Origin: Ruminococcaceae bacterium UBA1236
Lineage (GTDB): Bacteria > Bacillota > Clostridia > Oscillospirales > Acutalibacteraceae
Direction of reading: 5' to 3'
DNA: 29,389 nucleotides
Assembly: GCA_002309055.1 (NCBI GenBank)
Contig: DBWO01000002.1
Span: 1-29,389 of the forward strand
In this document: positions 1 to 6,678 of the stretch, one piece after another
Numbering within the stretch: position 1 is the first letter of the stretch
Layout of the letters: each line of letters starts with the position of its first letter
Notes under the pieces: model-generated
What the model saw: the letters and a program-made list of their open reading frames with translations, nothing else
Database searches by the model: none
Told to the model about the DNA's origin: nothing
Position numbers and translations under genes: made by a program

Positions 1-593
1 AGGCCGGGCACGATGTAGCCGTGCTCGTTGAGGTGATCGTCAAGAGCCGCAACAAAGATATCAACATCGGGATGCGCCTTTTTAAGGGCTTCAAGTCCCT
101 CGGGCGCGGCTATGATGCCCATAAACTTAACGCTTGCGGGATTGCGCTTTTTAATCTGAGAAATGGCGTCAATCGCACTGCCGCCCGTCGCGAGCATCGG
201 ATCAAGCACAATAACCTCGCGCTCGCTTATATCCTTGGGGAGCTTGCAGTAATACTCAACGGGCATAAGAGTATTGGGATCTCTGTAAAGACCGATATGG
301 CCGACTTTAGCCGCGGGGACGAGTTGGAGCACACCGTCAACCATACCGAGACCCGCTCTGAGAATGGGCACGAAAGCGAGCTTTTTGCCCGCGATAATCT
401 TTGTGGTGGCCGTAGCGACGGGAGTTTCGGTCTTAACCTCTTTGAGAGGAAGATCTCTTGTCGCCTCATAGCAGATAAGATTTGCTATTTCGCCGACAAG
501 CTGTCTGAAATCCTTTGAACTTGTCCTCTTATCTCTGAGAAGAGAAAGCTTGTGCTGAATAAGAGGATGGTCCATAATCATTACTTTTGCCAT
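1..593 (-). CDS. upp: Uracil phosphoribosyltransferase, 3' end cut by the window edge
   Basis: It converts uracil and PRPP to UMP in the cytosolic pyrimidine salvage pathway. Reading the minus strand from the ATG at 593 gives an uninterrupted frame starting MAKVMIMDHPLIQHKLS, with the PRPP-binding stretch VLDPMLATGGSAIDAI in the C-terminal half and a C-terminal DDHLNEHGYIVPG. These are hallmark sequences of Upp. About 197 codons are present; the family is usually about 208-209 residues, so roughly a dozen C-terminal residues lie beyond base 1. The start is supported by a GGAGG at 601-605. It follows rpiB by 39 nt on the same strand with no terminator seen, so it is probably the distal part of the tsaE-tsaB-rpiB transcript. 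Identification is secure; only the true end is unseen. Confidence 0.95.
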   Translation of the reverse strand, partial: MAKVMIMDHPLIQHKLSLLRDKRTSSKDFRQLVGEIANLICYEATRDLPLKEVKTETPVATATTKIIAGKKLAFVPILRAGLGMVDGVLQLVPAAKVGHIGLYRDPNTLMPVEYYCKLPKDISEREVIVLDPMLATGGSAIDAISQIKKRNPASVKFMGIIAAPEGLEALKKAHPDVDIFVAALDDHLNEHGYIVPG

Positions 594-632
594 AATTCTA
601 CCTCCAATGATTGTTGCCGTTATTTGCCTTTA

Positions 633-1076
633 TTAAAACCTGTTTTCAAGGTCTGTTATCTGAGCTATACGCCTTGCGTGGCGCTCCTCTCCGCTGAAGG
701 CGGTATCAAGGAAGATGTCGCAAAGCTCGATTGCCTTCTCGGGGGTTACAACCCTGCCGCCGAGACAAAGCATATTTGCGTCGTTGTGAAGACGCGTCAT
801 TTCAGCAGAGAATTTGTCGGAGCAGCATGCGGCTCTGATACCTCTTACCTTGTTTGCCGCCATTGAAATGCCGACACCCGTGCCGCAGAAGAGCAGACCG
901 AGTTCGCACTCCCCGTTTGCGACGGCTCTCGCCGCCTTTTCGGCATAAACGGCATAGTCGCAGGAATCGGGCGTGTACGTGCCGAAATCCTTGTATTCAA
1001 TGCCTCTCTCATCAAGGTGCGCCTTGACAGCGTTTTTGAGCTCAAGGCCCGCGTGGTCATTACCGAGTGCTATCAT
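633..1076 (-). CDS. rpiB: Ribose 5-phosphate isomerase B
   Basis: It interconverts ribose 5-phosphate and ribulose 5-phosphate in the non-oxidative pentose phosphate pathway. The 147-residue protein matches the usual RpiB/LacAB length. Asp8-His9 sit in the N-terminal NDHAG motif. The catalytic cysteine is Cys64 within LFCGTGVGIS, followed by an NDANMLCLGGR segment near residue 98. The ATG overlaps the tsaB stop by four bases (ATGA), and an AAAGGAGGG site lies just upstream inside tsaB, indicating translational coupling. The product provides ribose phosphate for PRPP, the co-substrate of the next gene product, Upp. An allose-6-phosphate isomerase role is possible in this family but less likely here. 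Confidence 0.93.
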   Translation of the reverse strand: MIALGNDHAGLELKNAVKAHLDERGIEYKDFGTYTPDSCDYAVYAEKAARAVANGECELGLLFCGTGVGISMAANKVRGIRAACCSDKFSAEMTRLHNDANMLCLGGRVVTPEKAIELCDIFLDTAFSGEERHARRIAQITDLENRF

Positions 1077-1780
1077 TTTATACCCTCCTTTTTAATTCTC
1101 AGCTCTCTTTCAGCCTGAGATGGTCTTACATAAGCCGGCTCAAGAAGCGCGCTCGAAGCGAAACCGCCGTTTGCGATTGCCGCGAGCCCTACGCCGTAAG
1201 CCCTTTGATATCTGCGGTTTTCCGCCGGCAGAATGACCGCCGGATTTGCCGCTTTAAGTGTTTCACAGTGAAGCTTGGAGCCGTCTCCGCAAAGATATAT
1301 TTTGCCGGAAATGCCGGAAATCTCCGAGGCGACATCCTCTATACTTTTTGCGCCGTCTTCCGAAAGGCGCGTAACCCTGACGCCGCTTACGGAAAAAAGA
1401 GCCGTGTAAACCTGGCTTCTCCTCGCGTCCATAAGAGTGCAGACGGTGCAATCCTCATCCGTGAAATTATATGCCATTGCCTCAAGCGTTGAAACACCGG
1501 CGCAGGGCTTATCTCCGGGAAAAGCAAGGCCTTTAACGGCCGCAACGCCTATCCTTACGCCCGTAAACGAGCCGGGTCCTCTGCTGACGGCAAAAGCATC
1601 AATATCTTCAATTGTGAGCCCCGCGTTTCCGAGCGCGCCGTTAACCATAGGCATAAGGGTGCGCGAGTGAGTGAGACCGGCGTTAACGAAGCTTTCGCTC
1701 AGAAGCTTGTCGCCGTCAAATACGGCGGCGCCGGCACTCACGGCGGAACTGTCAACCGCAAGTAATTTCAATGTCGTCAC
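1073..1780 (-). CDS. tsaB: tRNA threonylcarbamoyladenosine biosynthesis protein TsaB
   Basis: TsaB is the inactive ASKHA-fold partner of TsaD. With TsaE they transfer threonylcarbamoyl to A37 of ANN-decoding tRNAs (t6A). The 235-residue protein starts with the family's first strand (KLLAVDSS) and carries the conserved SRGPGSFTGVRIG stretch around residues 86-98. Both are typical of TsaB rather than TsaD, and the metal-binding HxxxH of TsaD is absent. The start codon is GTG at 1780. A TTG nine bases downstream would give MKLLAVDSS, closer to the family consensus, and cannot be excluded. The reading frame begins inside the 3' end of tsaE (29 bp overlap). No tsaD or rimI is beside it, although these are common neighbours. 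Confidence 0.93.
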   Translation of the reverse strand: MTTLKLLAVDSSAVSAGAAVFDGDKLLSESFVNAGLTHSRTLMPMVNGALGNAGLTIEDIDAFAVSRGPGSFTGVRIGVAAVKGLAFPGDKPCAGVSTLEAMAYNFTDEDCTVCTLMDARRSQVYTALFSVSGVRVTRLSEDGAKSIEDVASEISGISGKIYLCGDGSKLHCETLKAANPAVILPAENRRYQRAYGVGLAAIANGGFASSALLEPAYVRPSQAERELRIKKEGIK

Positions 1781-2198
1781 ATCCGCTTATTTCAATAATC
1801 CGGCAATTTTCATCGCCGGTTTTGTTAATATATACTCTCACACAGTCCTCGGGCAGTACGCTCTCGATATTTTCACTCCACTCAATAATGAGAGTTGCGC
1901 CCTCATCGAGATAATCGAAGTAACCCGTTGAATACAGGTCATCCCAGCCGGAAATTCTGTACATATCAAAGTGGTAAACCTTTTTATCACCCTCGGAATA
2001 ATCGTTGACGAGCGCAAAAGTGGGGCTCGAAACAAAGGCGCCTATGCCCATACCCTTGACAAAGCCCGAGGTAAAGGCGGTTTTGCCCGCGCCCAGGTCG
2101 CCGAAAAGAGCAACAACCCTGCCGTAAGGGAGACAGGCGCCGAGATTATATCCGGTTTTTTCAGTCTGCTCTCTTGAGCAGGAATCAATTTTAATCAC
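1752..2198 (-). CDS. tsaE: tRNA threonylcarbamoyladenosine biosynthesis ATPase TsaE
   Basis: TsaE is the ATPase of the TsaBDE complex and is needed for multiple-turnover t6A synthesis. The 148-residue protein has a Walker A motif GDLGAGKT at residues 33-40, the SPTF switch at about 58-61, an HFDMYR stretch and a Walker B-like IIEWSENI. These features in this order are diagnostic. The start is GTG at 2198, supported by an AAGGTGG at 2205-2211 with normal spacing. It is the first gene of the operon and lies behind a good promoter (2216-2244). The C-terminal tail (after about residue 135) overlaps the start of tsaB in another frame. Confidence 0.94.
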   Translation of the reverse strand: MIKIDSCSREQTEKTGYNLGACLPYGRVVALFGDLGAGKTAFTSGFVKGMGIGAFVSSPTFALVNDYSEGDKKVYHFDMYRISGWDDLYSTGYFDYLDEGATLIIEWSENIESVLPEDCVRVYINKTGDENCRIIEISGCDDIEITCG

Positions 2199-2215
2199 AA
2201 TTTACCACCTTATCG

Positions 2216-2244
2216 ATTATATCACGGTATTTTTTTATTTTCAA
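2216..2244 (-). promoter_or_regulatory. Sigma-A type promoter for tsaE-tsaB-rpiB-upp
   Basis: On the minus strand TTGAAA (2239-2244) and TATAAT (2216-2221) are separated by exactly 17 bp. The spacing places transcription start close to the tsaE ribosome binding site, giving a very short leader. Confidence 0.75.
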
Positions 2245-2274
2245 CAGTGAATATAAGATTAATAAATAAAAATC

Positions 2275-2307
2275 AAGGGCTCGTATGTAAAACACATACA
2301 AGCCCTT
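2275..2307 (-). terminator. Rho-independent terminator after groEL
   Basis: The arms AAGGGCT-C-GTATGT and ACATAC-A-AGCCCTT form a 14-step stem with one C/A mismatch around a five-base AAAAC loop. On the minus strand it is followed by GATTTTTATTTATT, a T-rich run, so it ends the groESL transcript and insulates the tsaE promoter. Confidence 0.85.
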
Positions 2308-2358
2308 TACCTTTATAGTTTTTGTTTTTTCGCTTAAACGTGAAAGCTGAAGACAGGA

Positions 2359-4005
2359 TTAATACATTCCGCCGCCCTGTGCCGCCGCAGCCATAGCTGC
2401 CGCGTTAGCCGCGTCCGCCGCAGGATCGGGCTTATCGGTCACAAGACTCTCTGTAGTGAGAACCATAGCGGCCACGGAAGCCGCGTTCTGGAGAGCCGAA
2501 CGGGTAACCTTGGTGGGATCGAGAATGCCGGCCTCAGCCATATCGGTATAAGTGTCATTAGCGAAGTTGTAGCCGTAGCCGTCCTTGCCGGAAGCGAGAA
2601 TCTCATTGACTATAACGCTGCCCTCAAGGCCCGCGTTTGCGGCTATCTGACGAACGGGTTCTTCAAGAGCCTTAAGAACAATCTTGATGCCCGTGATTTC
2701 GTCCGCGTCATCGGTGGAGTCAAGCAGAGCCTTGACTGAAGTAATTGTATTAAGCAAAGCAACACCGCCGCCTGCTACACAGCCTTCTTCAACGGCCGCT
2801 TTGGTAGCTGAAAGAGCGTCCTCTATACGGAGCTTCTTCTCTTTCATTTCGGTTTCGGTTGCAGCGCCTACCTTTATAACAGCAACGCCGCCTGCTAGCT
2901 TTGCAAGTCTCTCCTGAAGCTTTTCCTTATCAAACTCGGAGGTGCTTACTTCCATCTGTGACTTAATCTGGTTGATCCTTGCCTGAATGGCGTCCGCTTC
3001 GCCGGCGCCGTCAACGATAATGGTGTTTTCCTTGGAAATCTTAACCTGACGGGCTTTGCCGAGCTGAGTCATCTGAGCGTCCTTGAGCTCAAGGCCGAGA
3101 TCGGATGTGATAACCTCGCCGCCTGTGAGCACAGCGATATCCTGAAGCATTTCCTTCCTTCTGTCACCGAAGCCGGGAGCCTTGACACAAACGCAGGTGA
3201 ATACACCGCGGAGTTTGTTTACAAGGATTGTGGAGAGAGCTTCGCCCTCAACATCCTCGGCCACTATAACGAGCTTGCCGCCCGCGCGCATAATCTGCTC
3301 AAGAAGAGGAAGAATATCCTGAACATTAGAGATTTTCTTATCGGTGATAAGGATGAGAGCGTCATCAATAACGGCTTCCATCTTTTCGGTATCGGTTACC
3401 ATGTAGGGGGAGATATAGCCGCGGTCAAACTGCATACCTTCTACAACCTCTGCCTCGGTAACGGCAATCTTTGACTCCTCAACGGTGATAACGCCGTTTG
3501 AGGTAACCTTTTCCATAGCTTCGGCTATGAATTTGCCTACTTCTTCATCACCTGAGGAAATGGTGCCGATTCTCGCGATATCCTTGGAGCCCTCAACGGG
3601 TTTGGAATTCTTTTTAAGGCCTTCAACAACAGTGTCAACCGCTTTTGCCATACCCTTTTTGACTACCATGGGATTTGCGCCCGCGGTAACATTCTTCATA
3701 CCTTCTCTGATGAGTGCCTGAGCAAGAAGGGTGGCGGTGGTGGTGCCGTCGCCGGCGACATCGTTGGTTTTGGTGGAAACTTCTTTAACAAGCTGAGCGC
3801 CCATATTTTCAAACGGGTCGTCAAGCTCGATTTCCTTGGCGATTGTAACGCCGTCATTTGTGATAAGGGGAGCGCCGTATTTCTTATCGAGAACTACGTT
3901 TCTGCCCTTGGGTCCGAGTGTTATTTTAACGGTATCGGCAAGTTTGTCAACGCCGTTCTGAAGAGCCTTGCGGGCCTCTTCACCGAAAATAATCTGTTTT
4001 GCCAT
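2359..4005 (-). CDS. groL: Chaperonin GroEL (Hsp60)
   Basis: It is the cytosolic 14-mer folding chamber that works with GroES and ATP. The 548-residue length is normal. It begins MAKQIIFGEEARKALQNGVD and contains the nucleotide-binding GDGTTTAT segment near residue 86, the VVEGMQFDRGY region near 190, and the EDALSATKAAVEEG signature near 400. The tail is Ala-rich and ends GGGMY instead of long GGM repeats, as in many Firmicutes. A GGGAGG lies just upstream of the ATG, and groES ends 18 nt away. Regulation should follow the CIRCE operator in front of groES. Nothing is broken or unusual. Confidence 0.99.
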   Translation of the reverse strand: MAKQIIFGEEARKALQNGVDKLADTVKITLGPKGRNVVLDKKYGAPLITNDGVTIAKEIELDDPFENMGAQLVKEVSTKTNDVAGDGTTTATLLAQALIREGMKNVTAGANPMVVKKGMAKAVDTVVEGLKKNSKPVEGSKDIARIGTISSGDEEVGKFIAEAMEKVTSNGVITVEESKIAVTEAEVVEGMQFDRGYISPYMVTDTEKMEAVIDDALILITDKKISNVQDILPLLEQIMRAGGKLVIVAEDVEGEALSTILVNKLRGVFTCVCVKAPGFGDRRKEMLQDIAVLTGGEVITSDLGLELKDAQMTQLGKARQVKISKENTIIVDGAGEADAIQARINQIKSQMEVSTSEFDKEKLQERLAKLAGGVAVIKVGAATETEMKEKKLRIEDALSATKAAVEEGCVAGGGVALLNTITSVKALLDSTDDADEITGIKIVLKALEEPVRQIAANAGLEGSVIVNEILASGKDGYGYNFANDTYTDMAEAGILDPTKVTRSALQNAASVAAMVLTTESLVTDKPDPAADAANAAAMAAAAQGGGMY

Positions 4006-4023
4006 TTTTATTACCTCCCTGTA

Positions 4024-4308
4024 TTACTCTACAACCGCGAGGATATCGCTCTGACGGACTATCTTATATTCCTCTTTGTCAAGCTTGACCTCGGTGCCGC
4101 TGTAATTGCTTGTGATGACTCTGTCGCCGACTTTGACGTACATCTCAACCTCTTTGCCGTCTACCATGCCGCCGGGACCGACAGCGATGACTTCTGCAAT
4201 CTGGGGTTTTTCCTGCGCTGAAGGCGCAAGGATGATGCCGCTGGCAGTTGTTTCTTCAATCTCAACTGCCTTGATAACTACTCTGTCTGCCAAAGGTTTG
4301 ATCTTCAT
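4024..4308 (-). CDS. groS: Co-chaperonin GroES (Hsp10)
   Basis: GroES caps the GroEL ring and triggers release of substrate into the folding cavity. The 94-residue protein has the classic start MKIKPLADRVVIK, a mobile loop around residues 17-32 (EETTASGIILAPSAQEKP), the roof/VGPG segment, and a C-terminal EYKIVRQSDILAVVE. The ATG at 4308 is preceded by GGAGG. It is the first gene of the groESL operon and is transcribed from the CIRCE-controlled promoter immediately upstream. Confidence 0.99.
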   Translation of the reverse strand: MKIKPLADRVVIKAVEIEETTASGIILAPSAQEKPQIAEVIAVGPGGMVDGKEVEMYVKVGDRVITSNYSGTEVKLDKEEYKIVRQSDILAVVE

Positions 4309-4343
4309 ATATATTACCTCCGTAAAATGAATTGTGAATTAGT

Positions 4344-4370
4344 TTAGCACTCTTGCTGCCCGAGTGCTAA
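4344..4370. promoter_or_regulatory. CIRCE operator (HrcA binding site) for groESL
   Basis: A perfect nine-base inverted repeat, TTAGCACTC-N9-GAGTGCTAA, matches the CIRCE consensus. It starts a few bases downstream of the groES -10 box, the usual position for repression by HrcA. An extra partial half-site TTAGCAC lies at 4378-4384, overlapping the -10 box. hrcA itself is not in this window. Confidence 0.97.
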
Positions 4371-4374
4371 ATGT

Positions 4375-4402
4375 ATTTTAGCACGTTTATATCGAAAATC
4401 AA
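4375..4402 (-). promoter_or_regulatory. Sigma-A type promoter for groESL
   Basis: On the minus strand TTGATT (4397-4402) and TAAAAT (4375-4380) are spaced by 16 bp, directly upstream of the CIRCE repeat. The geometry fits a housekeeping promoter blocked by HrcA. Confidence 0.75.
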
Positions 4403-4438
4403 GAGTTTTTTTCAAAGTTTACAATATTGTAATATTTG

Positions 4439-4467
4439 TTGAGATACTTATTTTTAAGATGTATAAT
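4439..4467 (+). promoter_or_regulatory. Sigma-A type promoter for the O-antigen-ligase-like gene
   Basis: TTGAGA (4439-4444) and TATAAT (4462-4467) are spaced by 17 bp, leaving a leader of about 40 nt before the ATG at 4514. A second TATAAT at 4485-4490 has no good -35 partner. This promoter diverges from the groESL promoter about 37 bp away. Confidence 0.65.
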
Positions 4468-4513
4468 TAATAAGATTAATGAATTATAATCTAATGTGAA
4501 AGGAGGTGCCGTA

Positions 4514-5881
4514 ATGACAAGAGAAAAGTTTGAAAGCCATATGAAACCGCTCAGAAAATTCCTGTTTTCCGATTGGTATACTCTTATGCTTATTGCCGTT
4601 TCGGCGCTCTTCATTTTCACAAATCAGGGCGTGCTCGGCGTTGTTGTTATGGCAACAATTCTCGCCTTCATTATGGTTATAACGGAAGACCTTCTGCCTG
4701 TACTTGAAGGTATAATGGTAATATCCTCATTCGCCATAAAGCTTAAATACAGCACACCGGATTTTCTTAAGCTCTGGCCTTTTGCTTTTCCGATAGCGAT
4801 TTGTTTAATCGCGCATTTCTTTATTTATCCGCCGAAGCTCAAAAAATTCAGCACATTCCGGGGCATGATTGCGGCGTCAGTTGCCGTTACAATAGGCGGC
4901 GCGGGAATAATCAATCCCCGCACTTACTTCTCCCCCACCTCGCTTTTCTATATGGGCTCTCTCGGTTTCTTTATGGTGCTTCTTTGCTCCTATGTTGCGG
5001 CATCGTTTGACGGCGAAAAAGAATATAACTTTGAAGACAGATTCTGCAAGATGATGCTCAGCCCCGTCGCTGTCATCACTCTTTGCCTCATTTACGAATA
5101 TTTCACAAGGCGCGGCGAGCTTGCCGACCACCTGAGAGTTATCCCCTTCCAGTGGAGAAACAACGGCTCCACCATTCTTATGCTCTCAATGCCTTTCGCA
5201 TTTTACTACACAAGAAAACATTTCGGCATGTTCCTTGTGGGAGTGCTCATTTACGGTGAAATACTGCTCACGGGATCAAGAGGCGGTCTGCTATTCGGCG
5301 CGGCGGAGCTCGCAATCTGCGCTTTTACAATGATAATCATAGACAAAAAGCACAGGAAGCCCGCAATCATAACCGTTCTGCTCGGTCTTGTGGCTTTGGC
5401 ATTCGCCGGAAGATATTTATCGGACCTTATACATTACACCATCGAGCGAATGACGAATCCGAGTGAAAACTACACGCGCCTTAAGCTTTACTCCCGCGGT
5501 ATAAGTGACTTTAAGTCAAGCCCGTTTGTCGGCAGAGGAATTGCCTACATGGGCAACCGCGACATTCACCCGAGCGCTAAGCATACGCTCTGCTGGTATC
5601 ACTGCTCCGTCATTCAGGTTGCCGCCTCGTGCGGAATCGTTGGCATAGCGGCATATATATACCTTAATATACAGAGAATTCTGACATTCAGAAAAAATGT
5701 CTCTTTCTTCTCGCTCACTCTGTTTCTTTCATTTGTAGGGCTTGAGATGATGTCGCTCGTTAACCCCGGCATTTTCGCGCCCTACCCCTATCTGCTGATT
5801 GTATCAATCTATTTCATCGTAATGACTCAGCAAAACAGCGGCGGCAAAGAAACAATCACAAAGCTTCGCAAAGGGGAATAA
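4514..5881 (+). CDS. O-antigen ligase/polymerase-like multi-spanning membrane protein (Wzy_C type)
   Basis: The 455-residue protein is mostly hydrophobic, with about ten predicted membrane segments beginning near residue 25. The motif LLTGSRGGLLFG near residues 255-266, followed by a soluble loop with RLKLYSRGISDFKSSPFVGRG and then a hydrophobic segment after HCSVIQVAASCGIVG, is the pattern of the Wzy_C/RfaL O-antigen ligase family. Such proteins polymerise or ligate lipid-linked glycans at the outer membrane face; in Firmicutes they act on exopolysaccharide, capsule or wall polymers. A GTG 18 bp upstream is in frame, but the ATG at 4514 is preceded by AAAGGAGG at correct spacing and is preferred. 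No glycosyltransferase genes are adjacent, so the substrate is unknown. The next gene starts one base after the stop. Confidence 0.8.
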   Translation: MTREKFESHMKPLRKFLFSDWYTLMLIAVSALFIFTNQGVLGVVVMATILAFIMVITEDLLPVLEGIMVISSFAIKLKYSTPDFLKLWPFAFPIAICLIAHFFIYPPKLKKFSTFRGMIAASVAVTIGGAGIINPRTYFSPTSLFYMGSLGFFMVLLCSYVAASFDGEKEYNFEDRFCKMMLSPVAVITLCLIYEYFTRRGELADHLRVIPFQWRNNGSTILMLSMPFAFYYTRKHFGMFLVGVLIYGEILLTGSRGGLLFGAAELAICAFTMIIIDKKHRKPAIITVLLGLVALAFAGRYLSDLIHYTIERMTNPSENYTRLKLYSRGISDFKSSPFVGRGIAYMGNRDIHPSAKHTLCWYHCSVIQVAASCGIVGIAAYIYLNIQRILTFRKNVSFFSLTLFLSFVGLEMMSLVNPGIFAPYPYLLIVSIYFIVMTQQNSGGKETITKLRKGE

Positions 5882-5882
5882 A

Positions 5883-6626
5883 ATGAAGATTCTTTCAATT
5901 GGAAACAGAATGTCATCGGAGGCTCACTCATTTATGCCGCATCTCGCCAAAGCGTGCGCAAAAGAGCTTTTGCTCTCAAACCTGTGCCTTGAAAACGCGA
6001 GCGTCGAAGACCATTACAGAAACTATATAGATGAAAATGAGGTTTACTTTTACGAAACATATCTTCCCGGCGTAACCGAAATGATGAGGCCTGACGGCAT
6101 AGCGCTTCACGAAGCTGTTGAGGAAGAGGAATGGGATGTTATAACCATACAGCAAAACGGCATTCTCAGCGGCTCAAAGGAAAGCTATATCCCCTATTAC
6201 GGCGAGATTGCCGCCTACTGCCGGATGATGCACCCCGGCGCGAAAATATTGATAGTTCAGCCCTGGGCTTTTGACGGCGCCTGCCGCCTGCCCGAATACA
6301 GAGAACTCTACGGCGCCGACCAAAGCTCAATGTATGAGATGATAAGTCTGTGCTGTAAAGAAATTGCGAGAGACGAGGAAGCGGACGGAATCATCCCGAT
6401 AGGCAGAGCTTTTCAGACCGTAAGGCAAACGCACATAGGCGACCGCCTGACGGAAAACGGTATGTATGCGAATGACCTGGGCAGATTTACCGCTTCCTGC
6501 ACAATGTTTGAAGCGATAACAGGAATAAACCCCGTAAGCATAGATTACGATATGCCCGATGTGCCGAAACCGGTGAGCGATTTAATAAAACTCTGCGCTC
6601 ATATAGCAATTGAAGAAGGAATATAA
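5883..6626 (+). CDS. DUF4886-like SGNH-fold protein with degenerate active site (probable pseudoenzyme)
   Basis: The 247-residue protein aligns by eye with DUF4886-type SGNH hydrolases. It has the N-terminal MKILSIGN strand, a WDVITIQQ segment at 84-91, SYIPYYGEIAAY near 101, the KILIVQPWAFD strand near 121, and a C-terminal NDLGRFTASC helix. Family members normally read GNSFS, QQAS and DGxHL. Here these are GNRMS (nucleophile Ser replaced by Arg9), QQNG, and NGMYA (Asp to Asn192, His to Tyr195). The whole triad therefore appears lost while the fold is kept. There is no signal peptide. It sits one base behind the O-antigen-ligase-like gene and must be co-expressed with it. A binding or regulatory role in glycan modification is inference only. 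Confidence 0.7.
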   Translation: MKILSIGNRMSSEAHSFMPHLAKACAKELLLSNLCLENASVEDHYRNYIDENEVYFYETYLPGVTEMMRPDGIALHEAVEEEEWDVITIQQNGILSGSKESYIPYYGEIAAYCRMMHPGAKILIVQPWAFDGACRLPEYRELYGADQSSMYEMISLCCKEIARDEEADGIIPIGRAFQTVRQTHIGDRLTENGMYANDLGRFTASCTMFEAITGINPVSIDYDMPDVPKPVSDLIKLCAHIAIEEGI

Positions 6627-6628
6627 CA

Positions 6629-6661
6629 AACAGGAAGACGGGAAAAACCCGCCTTCCTGTT
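6629..6661. terminator. Terminator between convergent genes
   Basis: AACAGGAAG-A-CGGG and CCCG-C-CTTCCTGTT form a 14-step stem with one mismatch around an AAAAA loop. On the plus strand it is followed by ATATTTATTTT. It starts directly behind the stop of the SGNH-like gene and precedes the stop of the convergent DUF4349 gene, so it may serve both, better in the plus direction. Confidence 0.8.
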
Positions 6662-6678
6662 ATATTTATTTTAAAACT

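Noticed and set aside
4496..4513. GTG start 18 bp upstream for the O-antigen-ligase-like gene
   Set aside because: The bases between the GTG and the ATG at 4514 are the ribosome binding site itself, so the ATG is the start.
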